Below, piece by piece: positions 53,320-64,000 of a stretch of DNA of 64,000 bases. The DNA comes from Thinopyrum elongatum. Lineage: Eukaryota; Streptophyta; Magnoliopsida; Poales; Poaceae. The notes beneath the pieces were generated by a model. It made no database searches, was not told where the DNA came from, and saw only the letters and a program-made list of their open reading frames with translations. How positions within the stretch are numbered: the first letter of the stretch is position 1; the number at the start of each line of letters is the position of its first letter. The translations under genes and the position numbers were made by a program. The DNA lies in assembly GCA_011799875.1 (NCBI GenBank), contig CM022300.1:169711837-169775836 (forward strand). The letters run 5' to 3'.

Positions 53320-54979
53320 GATCTTGGATTCTTGGTCTGGTTGTTCCCACAGGTAGGCCTAAATATGTGAAAGGCAGTGAACCCACTTGACATCTAAATA
53401 GAGCAGCTAGCCTGGCAGTTTCCTATGGGCTAACATTGATGGGTAGAATACAAGACTTTTGGAAATTAAATTTGTGGCCAGTTGAAACCTGAAAAGAGCG
53501 TAACATTTCCTTGAGAGCAACAAGCTGTGAATCTTCAGCATGTAGGATTAACAGTGTATCATCTACATACTGAACAATTGGGAAATCAGTGTCATTGGTA
53601 TTGATTTGCGGGCTTAGGAGACCCCTACTAAGCATGTCATTGGTTATGGTTTGAAGAAGATCAGCAGCTATAACAAACAACAAAGGGGTGAGAGGATCTC
53701 CCTGTCTGACACCCTTCTTACACAAGAACTGTTTCCCAGGCACTCCATTAATCAAAATGGAAGAAGTTCCAGAGGTTAGCAAAGCTTTAATCCATGAAAT
53801 CCATTTATCATCAAAACCTTTGTACTTTAGCATCAGTAAGATTAGGTCATGCTCCACAGTATCAAAGGCTTTAGAAAAATTCAACTTCAGGATTAAAATT
53901 GGTTTCTTGGAAACATGGCACTGATGTATATATTCTAAGGTCCAAGCAATGAAATCTTGTATTGATCAGCTTTTGAGGAAACCATACTTGTTCTTATGGA
54001 TACATGATAGAGTGACCTTTTGGAGTCTGTTGGCAAGCAGTTTGGTTATAAACTTTAGACATGTATTTGTGAGAGATATAGGTCTGAAATCATTTGGCCC
54101 TTGGTGAGACTGTACTTTGGGAGTTAGTGTGATCAGGGATCCATTGATGCTAGCCAGACTGACCTTACCATCCCAAAAATCCTTAATTAGATTCATGAAA
54201 TCCTCCTTAATAATGCTCCAACATCTCTTTACAAACAGACCAGTAAAACCATCAGGTCCAAGGGCCCAATCAACAGGTAGGTCTTTTAGCACTACTTGAA
54301 TTTCCTCCTTAGAAAAAGGTGCATATAGGGTTTGTAATCCAGGCACTTTATGAATGAGGGTCTGAAGATCAAACTGCATATCAATACCATTAGCTACTCC
54401 TATTATGTTTTTAAAAGAACTCCATAAGATACCAGCCATCTGAGGATGTTCAGTAATAACTACACCCTCCTCATTTGTGAGACTGGCAATAGTATTTCTT
54501 TTGAATCTTTCAGTTGCCATAGCCTGAAATTTTTTGGAGTTCTCCTCTCCAACCTTTATCCATCTTATAGTGCATCTTTGTTTCCAATACACAAATTGTA
54601 AATGCTGTAAATTTTCCCGATGAAGTTTCACTGTTTTTCTGAAATTGAATTCAGGGATGGATAAAGATCTCTGCTCTTCAAGGTTATCAAAGGCTAAGAT
54701 TACAGCATTGCAAGCCTGGATAAGGAGCTTCAGCTTTGACAGACCTGTGTGCCATTTCTTCAAATCATATCTAAGTCTCTTGAACTTTTCAGTGAGTATA
54801 GCTACAGAGTTAGTTTTCTTAGTTGGGGCAGACCAAGAGCTTTGCACACAGTCAAAGAAACCAGGTAGATCCACCCAGTAATTCTCAAACCTAAAAACTC
54901 TTGCTTTGGGAATGACAGTAGCAATAGAAATTAGACAAGGGACATGGTCTGAGGCAGTTTTTACAAGAGGAAAAACCAT
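53320..54979 (-). pseudogene. LINE ORF2, reverse transcriptase
   Basis: 54,979-53,966 holds the linker and first RT motifs (LYAPFSKEEIQVVLKDLPVD; WALGPDGFTGLFVKRCW; LITLTPKVQSHQGPNDFRPI then SLTNTCLKFITKLLANRL). A TGA lies at about 53,966. 53,884-53,423 has [20 protein letters not shown] (catalytic Asp), [20 protein letters not shown] and [11 protein letters not shown] (catalytic YVDD). Then LPFTYLGLPVGTTRPRIQDL leads into the solo LTR. The catalytic residues are kept; only a few stops break the frame. Confidence 0.9.
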
Positions 54980-55666
54980 AGTGTTTGGGAATTCAGTAAT
55001 TCAATTGGAGGAAGTAAAAAACCGGTCCAACTGCTCAAGCAATGGATTTTCCTGCATATTTGACCATGTATATGATCTTCCCTTTAGAGGCAATTCAAGA
55101 AGGCCTAAGTGCCAAATTATTTCATTAAAGAGGAACATGTCATTTACATCCCCTCTAGGCAAGTTTCTATTATCCATAGATCTGATAAAGTTGAAATCTC
55201 CAACGAGTAGCCAGTGTTCCTCAAAAGGTATATTTGGATGATATAACCAGTGTACAAAATTATCTCACAGTTGTCCTTGGCAAGGACCATCAACATTAAC
55301 CAAAGTCCACATTTGAGAATTATGTGTTGAGGTAAATTTAACCACAATTCCAAAAGTCTGCATTTCAAACAAAGATCCAGTGAAAAGTGCAGAGTTCCAC
55401 AACACAAGAATGCCCCCAGATGCTCCAACCGAGGGGGAGTATGCAAAATTATCAAAGCGCCTAGGACAGAATTTTCTGATAGCTCCTTGATCAAAGAATT
55501 CACATTTAGTTTCTTGCAAGCAAATGAAAGCACATGGGCTCTCTTCAATCTTTGCTCTAACTGCTAGTTGTCTAGCTTTAGAGTTTAAACCTCTGACATT
55601 CCAACACAAAACTTTCCAATCTCTAGTTTGTTGTGTACTCATGATGGAAACTAGAGGGTAAAGCAT
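54980..55666 (-). pseudogene. LINE ORF2, AP-like endonuclease
   Basis: It starts at ATG 55,639 within a frame open from 55,666: STQQTRDWKVLCWNVRGLNS, ICLQETKCEF (catalytic Glu), and GASGGILVLWNS. A TGA follows DGPCQGQL at about 55,265. Past it the frame continues with LLVGDFNFIR (catalytic Asp/Asn of the endonuclease fold) and KGRSYTWSNMQENPLLEQLD (typical endonuclease end). It is joined to RT but for a second stop near 55,003. Confidence 0.9.
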
Positions 55667-55859
55667 AACAAATCACTGCAGCATAACAGCAGTGATAGAT
55701 CATATAAAAAGGACGAAGTAGCATGTAGCAGCAAGTCTGACAGACAAAAGTAACCAACAGGGCCGCATAAATAGCATGACAAGGGACATGCTTCCCTAAA
55801 ACATTTAGAAAACTAATTATCATTGGAAGATGTACTATCAGCTTCATCTTTAGTGGAAG

Positions 55860-57343
55860 TGTAAGTGCATCTAGTGCCCCTTAGTGATTTTGGTGTATTG
55901 AAGACTTATAGGTTAAGGGACTAATGTGTTTGTGAGTGTACAAAGGTTCTATAAGTCTATGAGGAGTTTGATATTTACAAAGAAAGTTGACCCCTTAAAA
56001 TGAATGTCTTCAGTTGAAGACTTTGGTTTTCTTGAAGACTTTGAAATTGAGGAAATTGGTGTGACCTTGAAGACCTTGATATTGATGTGGGGATTATGAA
56101 GCGTGAAGACTTTTGTTTTCATAGTTTTGTTTTCCCTTTCTTGAGTCATAGGAAACACCGTACTGTTAATGGGGGTCGAGGTAAAACTAAGGAAAAGTTT
56201 CCAAGTGATGCTCATCTCAAATCCTACACCTACCCAATCCTTTCGAGTGAAGCCATTGGAAATCTCATACAGTTCAGTCAAGTTCTTCAGTGACAGAGAT
56301 GAAGATCTTCTGTTCTCTGAGGAATTTGTTCTGACTGAGGAGTTAGGAATTCACCAGCGCGGATTGCCAACAAGTGAGGAACATGAAAGCCCTGAGGAAT
56401 TTGAGAGCTCAAATTTCCGACCGTTGCTGTGCTATGCGCTAGCTGTACAAAATATACTATCCACCTAAAGGTCATATCATTGAAGGGCATTTATGTCTTA
56501 TCATGTCGGGCTGCTCCCCGGCTATAAATAGCCGCCACCTACAACCACTAGCTGGTTGGCTGCTCCGAAAGAAACTGACACCTGTCATTTAGAGCATCCC
56601 ATCCTCCGAGGACTTTGAGAGAAAATCATCAATGAGGAAAAACCCAAACCCAACACCTAAAACCCAAAGTGATTGAACATCACTGAAGAGATTGGTCCTG
56701 TGTGGAACCGATGCTTGTTACATTTGAGGACTGCGCATCCTCCAGACGGTTAGGCGTCATGGTCTAGAGCATCCAAGAGGAATTGTGGATCGCCGATTGA
56801 CCGAGTCTATGAAGGTTTGGAAGTCACCTGTGAAGACTTACCACGGCTGATTGGGTGAGGTCTGTGTGACCTTAGCTCAAGGAGAATACGGTGAGGATTG
56901 TGTGTCCTTAGGTTTAAATACCTAGCTGCTCCAACCAGATGTACAACTGTCACAGCAGTTGGAACTGGTCTACCAAATCATTGTGTTCACCGAGCTACTG
57001 GTTCTATTTCTTCAACCCTTTCATTTCCTCATTCATGTGTTGATGAAATTGATCGTTACTATTTGAAGACTTTGACTAAAGACTTTCTCAATTTCCTCAA
57101 TCCTAATTCTTCAGTCATCTAGTCTTTTGCCTGCTTATCCTGTTTACACGCTACCTGTGCTCTGTGCTTGTTTCATATCATCATGATGACTGTGTTACTG
57201 CCATGTTATGCTTGCACCCGAGTACTTATTCCGCTCCTTGTAGTTCGTCACTTAGCAAATTCCTCAAGTAGTATTTCCTCAGTGACGAATTTGTAAAAAT
57301 CACCTATTCACCCCCCCCCTTTAGTCGATATAACGCACTTTCA
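55860..57343 (+). repeat. Copia 5' LTR
   Basis: Starts TGTAAGTGCATCTAGTGCCC and ends CGCACTTTCA, 1,484 bp, followed at once by the primer-binding site. A likely TATA box, GGCTATAAATAGCC, lies at about 56,519-56,532 on the + strand. Confidence 0.9.
56522..56530 (+). promoter_or_regulatory. TATA box in copia LTR
   Basis: CTATAAATA in the context GGCTATAAATAGCC, on the coding strand of the element, about 0.8 kb before the LTR end. Confidence 0.6.
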
Positions 57344-57357
57344 ATTGCTATCAGAGC
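57344..57357 (+). other. Copia primer-binding site
   Basis: ATTGCTATCAGAGC follows the LTR end. It differs by one base from TTGGTATCAGAGC, the usual initiator-Met tRNA site of plant copia elements. Confidence 0.85.
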
Positions 57358-57410
57358 AAGGTACTCCCTTGTTCTGTGTGATTTTGGTTTAACCACCTGG
57401 AGTTTTAGTT

Positions 57411-59903
57411 ATGTCGAGCGCGGGCATGATCAAGGTCTCGGCTGGGTGTCCTACCTTTGATGGGACGGACTACCCCTACTGAAAGAATAACATGCGCATG
57501 CATCTTGAGGCAATTGACAATGATCTTTGGTACGTTGTGGAAAATGGCGTTCCCTCTATCACTCCTTCCGTGAATGTTGCTAATGTGAAGAGGTTCAAGC
57601 AACTCGACTCTCAAGCGAAGAATATCATATGTGGCCATCTGAGCAAAGGACAGTACGGCAGAGTGAGTGCTTTGGAGTCTGCAAAGCTTATCTGGGACCG
57701 GCTGTCCAAGGTCAATGAAGGAATCTCAACTCAATGTGATTCTTGAGTTAACGTGCTTCACAATCTCTTCAACCACTTCAAAAGACTTGATAATGAGAAT
57801 GTCCAGCAAACCTTTGATCGCCTCACTGACATTTCAAACGAGCTTCAAGCACTTGGTGCCACTGACATCACCGACCATGAGGTGGTGAAGAAATTGCTGA
57901 GGTCACTCGATTCTTCATTTGATACACTGGCACTGATGATTCAAGAACGTGGAGACTACAAGTCACTAGATCCTGCTGATATCCTTGAGAGGCTGAACAC
58001 TCATGAATTCCAACAAGCTGAAAAGAGAGATCTCTACGGGCCAAGCTATGGAAGATCACGCGCACTGAAGGCCAAGGCAGTTTCCTCATCTGAAGGAGAA
58101 GATTCTGATAGCAGCCTTGGTGACCCTGAAGAACTAAACCAGGAGCTAGCAATGCTCGTGAGGAAATTCCAGAAGTTCTCAAGGCGTGGTCGCTTTGTAA
58201 AATCTTCAAAAGGTGATGACACTAGATCAGATTCCTCATCCCGTGATTACAAGAAGAGGACTTGCCACAAATGCAAGAAACCTGGTCACTACATAACTGA
58301 TTGTCCTTAGTGGGCAAAGGAATCAAAGAAGAAGAAATACAAGGATGATAGTTCAGATGACTCAAAGAAGAAGAAGAAATCTTCAAAGTCCTCATCATCA
58401 AAAATTTCAAAGTCTTCATCTCACAAGAAGAGCAGTTCCAAGAAGGCTCAGACATTCATTGGCAAGGAAATGGACTCTGAAGCTGAATCTGAGGAACATG
58501 AGGAAGAGGAGGAATCTGAGGAGTCAGACTCTGGTGTGGCGAGCCTAGCCCTCGCTACTGCTTACGTCAGCAAGTCCATCTTCAACACTGAGGAAAATGG
58601 CTTCCCCAACACTGCTTATGACGGCAACGATGACTATGCTCCCACCTATTGCTTCATGGCAAAAGGTGCCAAGGTATTCAAATATCCCTTCTCTGAATCA
58701 AGTGAGGATGAATCTGATGAAAACCTCAAACCCAGCTATTCCAAACTTGCTAATATTGCTGTTAAACAACAAAAGGCTTTGGAAAAGGTTCAAAATATGC
58801 TAGACAAAAGTGATGATATGTTAGGCGAGGAAATGGATCGAACTCAAACACTGACTGATAATCTTCAGCAACTACAGTCTACGTTTGATAGCCTTCAAAG
58901 TCATCATGAAACTCTTTTAGCCGATCATGAGAAGCTTTCTTATGAATTTCTTCAAAGAAAGCAAGATCTTGAGAAGATAAGGATGAGTCATGAAGATCTT
59001 CAGAAGGAAAATGGTTCATTACTTGCTCAACAGATTAGTTCCGCTCAGGAAGAATTTATTCCACCATGTTTGAAATGCATTGAACGTGAAACTGCTAATT
59101 CTTCACCTGAAAGTTCAAATGCTTCTATTGCTGCAAATTCTTCAACTATCTCTGTGGTCACAAATTCCTCATCTGAGGATACCACTAGTATCACTGACAA
59201 AAATGCAGGGTTGAAGGAATTGTATGTGACAGGCATGTACAAAAGCCTCAAAGGGCATCAGACTCTCTGTGATGTGCTCAAAAAGCAGATCTTGAACAGG
59301 AACCCTAGGAAAGAGGGTATTGCCTTTGAGAGGAAAATCAATGCTGATGGAACCTACTGGAAACCTGAGCAGTATCCCAAAACCTCATGGGTTGCTGCGA
59401 AGGGACCTCCCGTAGATCCATCCACTTTATCTGGCTTTACTTGTGAATCCTCATATTCATCTGATGAGTCATTTGACTCCAACTATAAACTGTTCAAAAA
59501 TCAGAATGGTGAAGTATTTGCTAGATATGTTTGAACTAACTGCAGGAATGGTCCCCCTATGAAGAAAATCTGGGTTCCCAAAAAGTGCCTTGAAAGCCTT
59601 CAGGTAAATGTCATCATGACACCACCTGTGAAGAATAGGAACCCCAGATCAAATTCTTCATATGGACCAAAAGCTTCAAATGGATCCAAGTCCTCATATG
59701 GACCAAATTCCTCATATGGATCAAATTCCTCACATGGATCAAAATCTTCATATGAACATCATTGTGCTAACACTTCTGTTTCGCAGGAAAAATCTAAGAG
59801 CTATGAATATGTGCATTACTCTTCAAATCATTATGTTCATAAGTCCTCGAAGAATTTCTCTGCTTATTCATATGCCTATTCTAACCCCTCTTCTGTGAAA
59901 TGA
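57411..59903 (+). pseudogene. Copia gag (single frame with few stops)
   Basis: All parts are in one frame from ATG 57,411. They are a UBN2-type capsid region (MRMHLEAIDNDLWYVVENGV; FKRLDNENVQQTFDRLTDIS; VVKKLLRSLDSSFDTLALMI), a CCHC knuckle CHKCKKPGHYITDC, Lys/Ser and acidic stretches, then a ~100-residue coiled coil (QQKALEKVQNMLDKSDDMLG ... HEKLSYEFLQRKQDLEKIRM), then KGPPVDPSTLSGFTCESSY, and a repeat-rich tail. In-frame stops fall at about 57,480 (TGA), 57,744 (TGA), 58,308 (TAG), 59,532 (TGA) and 59,901 (TGA). The first three match expected Trp, Arg and Gln codons changed by one transition. No frameshift is needed across 2.5 kb. Confidence 0.85.
59640..59760 (+). repeat. Minisatellite coding (S/G)-S-Y/H-G-(P/S) repeats in copia gag
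   Basis: About six copies of an 18-24 bp unit, TCATATGGACCAAATTCC, vary at GGACC/GGATC and AAATTC/AAATCT, giving SSYGPNSSYGSNSSHGSK-type peptide. Confidence 0.85.
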
Positions 59904-60236
59904 AGCGCATTGGCTTCAATGCCACCTTTCTCTTATGGAGCTCGCAGAATGATGAACTCTTTGCCACCCCTCCGGATGTGGGTGGTGAAGAAAAAGAACT
60001 AATCTCTTATGCAGGGTCAGGTCTCCAAACGAACTAAATCATCTGAAGAATTTGCTGGAGACCTGAAATGCTTGAAAGGATGCAAGCTAATCATGAAGAA
60101 ATGATTCATTCATTTCTCACGTCCTCATACTGCTATACATACATATGTTGCATTAATTGATGAAATTCTGTCTGATGAATTTGATGTCATATTCTTCACT
60201 CTGAAGTATATGAGTTCATAAGAAGCACTAATTCAT

Positions 60237-60835
60237 TTGCAGGATGATTCACCCAAAGCTACTGAGTGGGTCCTCGACAGTGGATGTACTAATCACATGA
60301 CCGATGACAAGAGCTTACTGATGGACTCTCCTTTATCTCCATCACATTTGAAGCATATCACCTACGCTGACAAAGGAAAAAGCAAGGTATTGGGTCTAGG
60401 TAGGGTTGCAATCTCAAAGGATCAACACATGGACAAAGTCATGCTTGTCGAGTCCCTCAGATTCAACCTTATGTCTATCTCAATGCTTTGTGATCTTGAT
60501 ATGGTTTTTGTCTTTGGCAAATATCGCTGCTTAGTGCTCATGGAACCTGACAATTCTAAAGTCATCGAAGGCTTTAGGAGAGGAGACTTGTATATTGTTG
60601 ATTTCTCTGCAGGACCACAGCCTGCCACATGTCTACTTGCAAAAGCTTCAGAAGGCTGGCTATGGCATCGACGACTGGGTCATGCTGGCATGAGGAACTT
60701 ACACACGCTCGTGAAGAAGAAGCACATCATTGGCATTTAGGGTGTCAAATTCCTCAAAGATCATCTTTGTGGGGCTTGTGAGGCTGGAAAGATGACCAGA
60801 GCTAAGCACCCCTCGAAGACTATCATGACTACCTC
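60237..60835 (+). pseudogene. Copia protease and pre-integrase domain (truncated by CACTA-3)
   Basis: In the same frame as gag. The protease has WVLDSGCTNHMTDDKSLL (active site D-S-G), ITYADKGKSKVLGLGRVAIS and VESLRFNLMSISMLCDLDM. The pre-integrase domain has WLWHRRLGHAGMRNLHTL, a TAG at 60,738, then DHLCGACEAGKMTRAKHPS, ending the H-x-H...C-x2-C zinc head. The integrase core would follow but is displaced by CACTA-3. Confidence 0.9.
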
Positions 60836-60858
60836 CACTACAGGAAACTGCTAGTTTG

Positions 60859-61490
60859 CCGTCAGGGACGTACAGACGGCAAAGAGGGAAATACAGACGG
60901 CAAAGAGTTTGCCGTCAGTCAGTAGATGGCAAAGTCAGACGGCAACGCCTAAATCGGCAAAGGACTGCTTTGCCGTCTGCTCTTCGTCGGGGTGACGGCA
61001 AAGAATTTGTCGTCAATAATTTGTCTTTGCCGTCAGCGAATCCAACCAGACGGCAAAAAAAACGACCTAACAGAACTCCACCCCTAACCGACGGCGTCAG
61101 TTGCTTTGCCGTCAGATACATAGCTCAGCAGACGGCAAACCAAGCAAGCTTTGCTGTCTTGCATGGTACAGACCAAACGGCAAACTGTATGCTTTGCCGT
61201 CTTGCGTGGTACAGACCAGACGGCAAACTTTATGCTTTGCCGTCTTGCGTGGTTCAGACCAGACGGCAAACTTTATGCTTTGCCATCTTGCGTGGTTCAG
61301 ACAAGACAGCAAACTGTATTCTTTGCCGTCATGTGTAATTCAGACCAGACGGCAAACTGTATGCTTTGCCGTTACCTCCTGTGCTTCCAGACGGCAAACC
61401 CCTGCCAGGCCCCGCCAGACCAACGGCCAGACAGCACAGGCTGCTGACACGTGGCTCGTTTGCCGTCTAGGCCAAGACGGCAAACGCTCA
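60859..61490. repeat. CACTA-3 subterminal repeats
   Basis: More than a dozen TTTGCCGTC or GACGGCAAA words in both orientations. A 43 bp tandem series runs 61,149-61,380, with starts at 61,149, 61,192, 61,235, 61,279, 61,321 and 61,364. Its unit is CTTTGCCGTCTTGCGTGGT, then TCAGACCAGACGGCAAACT. Confidence 0.9.
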
Positions 61491-62690
61491 TCTTTTTTTA
61501 AAAAAAAATCAAAAAATCAACATTTCAGTACATAATATATATATATGACATCACAGTATATATCACAACGAACAAAATTCCCCTGATCCATACCAAATCA
61601 CAGTATATATCACAAAGATCCATATCACAATATCACGATGAATAAAGATCCATATCACAATATCACGATGAATAAATATCCATATCACAATGAACAAAGA
61701 TCTTTATCACAATATATATCACAAAATGAACAAAGATCCATATCCATAGCATAGTTCCATAACAAAGGTCCATAGCAAATAATAATACACAAAGAACAAA
61801 GATGGCATCAGTACGTAAGATTTCGCACTACAACAAATGTCATGTCCACATCATAGTACAAAGAGCATCCGCATGGCAACCTACAAGATGAAATGGTGTC
61901 TGTCACATTTTGGTAAACAACAAAATAACGTGCTCGAAATCATTAATATGCCAAATAGACAAAAGAAAGTATTTTGACACAACATACGCCACAAAAAAAT
62001 TAATTGGACTATGACATAGTCCCACATAAGAAGTGGTGGTCAGAACCGGCAAGTCCCACAATGCCCAGCGAGCTGTCCATTTACATCCTGAATTCCTAGT
62101 GAGTTTCCAAAATAAATAGCTTCTACCCCATGTTAATTTCACAATGTAAATCATGAAGATCTTCAAGAATGGTCTTTTAAACATTAAATGAATAGCTACT
62201 TGTCTCTACTTATAAGATTGGTTCAATTTAACACTCTAAATCATGAATATCTTCGAGTGCTCTCTAAATCATAAAAATGATTAGCTTCAAGTGGTCTCTA
62301 AATCATGAGAATAAATATTTTCAAGAATGCACATAGCTAATTAAGATCATGGTTGAAATGATTCAATGGATCATGGTTTCAAATGGTCTCTACTTGTCTC
62401 TACTTATAAGTTTGATCTTCAAATGGTTTAAATGATCTCTACTTAAAAGTTTATAAATCATGGAGATCTTCAAATGGTCTCTAAATCATGAAAATAAATA
62501 GCTACTTGTCTCTAAATCATGAATATCTTCAAGTGGTCTCTAAATCATGAATATCTTCAAAGTGGTCTCTAAATCATGAAAATTAATAAGTAGCTTCAAG
62601 AATGCATATAGCTACATGTCTCTACTTTGACAAATTTGAGACATATGTGAATGAGTCAATGAGATATGTAGGGACTAACCATGCTCGATC
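61491..62690. other. CACTA-3 AT-rich spacer with short repeats
   Basis: No gene. It contains CATATCACAATATCACGATG-type repeats (61,610-61,690) and many copies of CTCTAAATCATGAATATCTT plus CAAGTGGT (62,215-62,590). Confidence 0.7.
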
Positions 62691-63636
62691 TCAAAGAATC
62701 GGAGAACCACCAAGGTTATTGCCGTTTGGGCCTGGTGCATGTGAAGATCGATCATTGCTTGATCCATGGCCTGATTGATGCTGCATGAAGCATTACATGG
62801 TTAGCACGACACTCGGACTAAGAAATGCAATAATGGTGCGTGCAAGTGTTTCAATTAACTGACCGTTGGGGGCGGAGGCGGAGAAAAGGCAGGCATCTGC
62901 AGCATACCATTCTGGGTGCAATAAGCCTGTAAATTATGTTTGAGGAGTGAAGGTTAACTACGGATAGTAAAGGACTACATGTACATGCTTGGCTGTTAAG
63001 GAACTAACCGCAAACATTGCAAAGCATTGACTAGTTTGTGCCAACAACGCCTTCTCCGTCCTCTCATCAGCCAGTCACCTCTCCTCCAGCAACCTCGCCT
63101 CCAACCTCTCATCCAGCAGTCGCCTCTCCTCCGCCATTTGCCGCCTCTCCTCCGCCAGGCGGGCCTACAAAATATGGCATTGCAATCGCATATTCAAATC
63201 CAACACTAAGTAAGAATTAAAAAAGCATATATAGAAGGACTTGTATAGAATATACCTCCATCTCAACCATAACTGGAGTCGAGCGTTTACATGTAGTAGT
63301 ATTTGAGATACCTAACCGAGCTTTGTACTCAGGGAGAGAGCGACGAGAGGACCTAGGAAACATGCCTCCTGCAATCGCTTCCTTGCCATTTTTTCTACCA
63401 CCTCCAGAGATCATAACCAACATGTGGTCAAGGGGCTCCGATGTCACATCATACTCAGGCCCTTTCAACTCTTTTGCCTTCCCTTTAAATTTGTCCATCC
63501 GATCGTATGCGGTCTTGCTGGTATATGCGGCAGATGTGTCACTCTCATTATAAGGCGTGGCTGATCTGAACGTTCCCTTATGGGCCAAAGCATACGAGAC
63601 GAAAAGGTTGGGCAACGGAGCTTTATTGTGAGACGC
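62691..63636 (-). pseudogene. CACTA-3 TNPA-like gene (plant transposase, Ptta/En/Spm family), last four exons
   Basis: Four minus-strand exons with consensus borders, all in phase 0. 63,636-63,256 (127 codons; SKTAYDRMDKFKGKAKELKG, EYDVTSEPLDHMLVMISGGG, RKNGKEAIAGGMF) is the conserved end of the Transposase_24-type domain. 63,164-63,009 (52 codons) is a charged coiled coil, ARLAEERRQMAEERRLLDER. 62,926-62,864 has 21 codons, and 62,780-62,691 has 30 codons including the TGA. One in-frame TGA in the second listed exon replaces an expected Arg codon. In En/Spm, TNPA binds subterminal repeats and pairs the ends. Upstream exons lie outside the window. Confidence 0.75.
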
Positions 63637-64000
63637 CTGCAACCAAAGCAACATGATTAAGATTTCATCACAAGGATTGGCAACATGTATGCATAGTTTG
63701 TAATATATTAAGAGTTGTATGCTGTAGCAGTAATAAACTTTTAGTTCCTATAATATAGGCAATATAGCTGGGGACGCGGATTTGTAGCACATATGTGTTT
63801 GTTTATGCGTAGAAATTCAAGTAGTAGGCTGATACTATATATATTTGGGGGCGAGGCATAGATCAGATCAGATTGTCAGTATGCCAGCCAGATAGGTAAA
63901 AATAGATAGAAAAGGGTAATAACAATGAGTTTATTTTCCAGTGGAGCCAAACAACCTATTAGCAAGTCCAATTTTCTAACTCTATTAGCAAGTCCATTTT
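63637..64000. other. CACTA-3 intron/unassigned sequence at window end
   Basis: Begins as the intron before the first visible TNPA-like exon (acceptor GGTTGCAG on the minus strand). Nothing else is recognised up to the window edge. Confidence 0.5.

Larger units (their letters stand above)
50939..55859 (-). mobile_element. L1-like LINE, 5' end displaced by a copia element
   Basis: Minus-strand endonuclease, reverse transcriptase and zf-RVT regions in the order of plant L1 elements, about 4 kb excluding the 921 bp solo LTR inside it. An acidic/Ser tail (KDEADSTSSNDN then stop, about 55,850-55,815) upstream of the endonuclease is likely the end of ORF1. The rest of ORF1 lies beyond the copia insertion at 55,860. 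The 3' end meets the satellite at 50,939, with AATAAAAG about 35 bases inside. Confidence 0.9.
55860..60835 (+). mobile_element. Ty1/copia retrotransposon (Sirevirus-like), 5' half
   Basis: A 1,484 bp LTR, a methionine-initiator-type primer-binding site, a long gag with UBN2 region, zinc knuckle and coiled coil, then protease and the pre-integrase domain. The copia order (integrase before RT) fits GAG-pre-integrase directly after protease. The large gag with a coiled-coil extension suggests the SIRE/Maximus lineage. The element is cut at 60,836 by CACTA-3, and the rest lies outside the window. Left flank GGAAG (55,855-55,859) is the candidate target duplication. Confidence 0.9.
60836..64000. 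mobile_element. CACTA-3: CACTA transposon, left part (continues outside window)
   Basis: The terminus CACTACAGGAAACTGCTAG at 60,836 is followed by subterminal repeats on TTTGCCGTC/GACGGCAAA, the same core word as in CACTA-1 although the terminus differs. It breaks the copia frame just after TIMTTST. The 3 bp flank is CTC (60,833-60,835). The minus strand carries the 3' exons of a TNPA-like gene. The right end is not in the window. Confidence 0.9.

Noticed and set aside
52431..53393. Frames of 60-110 codons at 52.4-53.4 kb
   Set aside because: They lie in the solo LTR or across its borders; only the LINE RT flanks have real motifs.
60856..61535. 160- and 144-codon + strand frames with ALPSCVVQTRRQT repeats
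   Set aside because: They come from the 43 bp CACTA-3 subterminal tandem repeat.

Overview
The window looks like repeat-rich intergenic DNA from a large grass genome, most probably a Triticeae species (wheat, Aegilops, barley or rye). This is inferred from three things: the mix of Tat-lineage Ty3/gypsy elements with an antisense gene, several CACTA transposons with long subterminal repeats, and a Ty1/copia element with a ~1.5 kb LTR. I see no intact host gene, tRNA, rRNA or CRISPR array. Almost everything is nested mobile DNA and one large satellite array.

Layout. (1) 1-~12,030: a decayed Ty3/gypsy element on the + strand (Gypsy-1: gag, protease, RT, RNase H, second RNase H, integrase, then part of an antisense gene). 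Its RT is split at 2,689-6,447 by a CACTA element that carries pieces of two host genes: a prolyl 4-hydroxylase and an RNFT1-like membrane RING E3 ligase. (2) ~10,846-15,775: a scrambled zone with short duplicated patches, an LTR-like fragment, and a truncated CACTA-like piece with a B3-like exon. (3) 15,776-50,938: one ~500 bp satellite array (about 34 monomers). It is split by Gypsy-2 (25,417-39,429, minus strand, same family as Gypsy-1, both 534 bp LTRs present) and by a second CACTA (42,387-46,867) with a four-exon zinc-finger/B3-like gene and two foldback sequences. (4) 50,939-55,859: an L1-like LINE on the minus strand, holding a 921 bp solo LTR with a perfect 5 bp target duplication. 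(5) 55,860-60,835: the 5' half of a Sirevirus-like Ty1/copia element (+). It is cut at 60,836 by a third CACTA that runs off the window and carries the 3' exons of a TNPA-like gene.

History readable from the nesting: the array came first, and was amplified as ~1 kb dimers in one part and as ~1.98 kb tetramers in another. Gypsy-2, CACTA-2 and the LINE then entered it. The solo LTR and the copia element entered the LINE, and CACTA-3 entered the copia element. Where I checked reading frames (LINE, copia, Gypsy-2 gag, CACTA-3 gene), many of the disabling stop codons are explained by single C-to-T or G-to-A changes, as expected of methylated, silenced DNA.

The most notable items are the two-gene capture in CACTA-1 with introns and splice phases kept, the higher-order organisation of the satellite, the antisense spliced gene in Gypsy-2 with its own TATA box, the 1,138 bp tandem duplication inside Gypsy-2 pol, and the paired 121 nt foldbacks in CACTA-2. 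No database search was possible, so family names are given only at lineage level.
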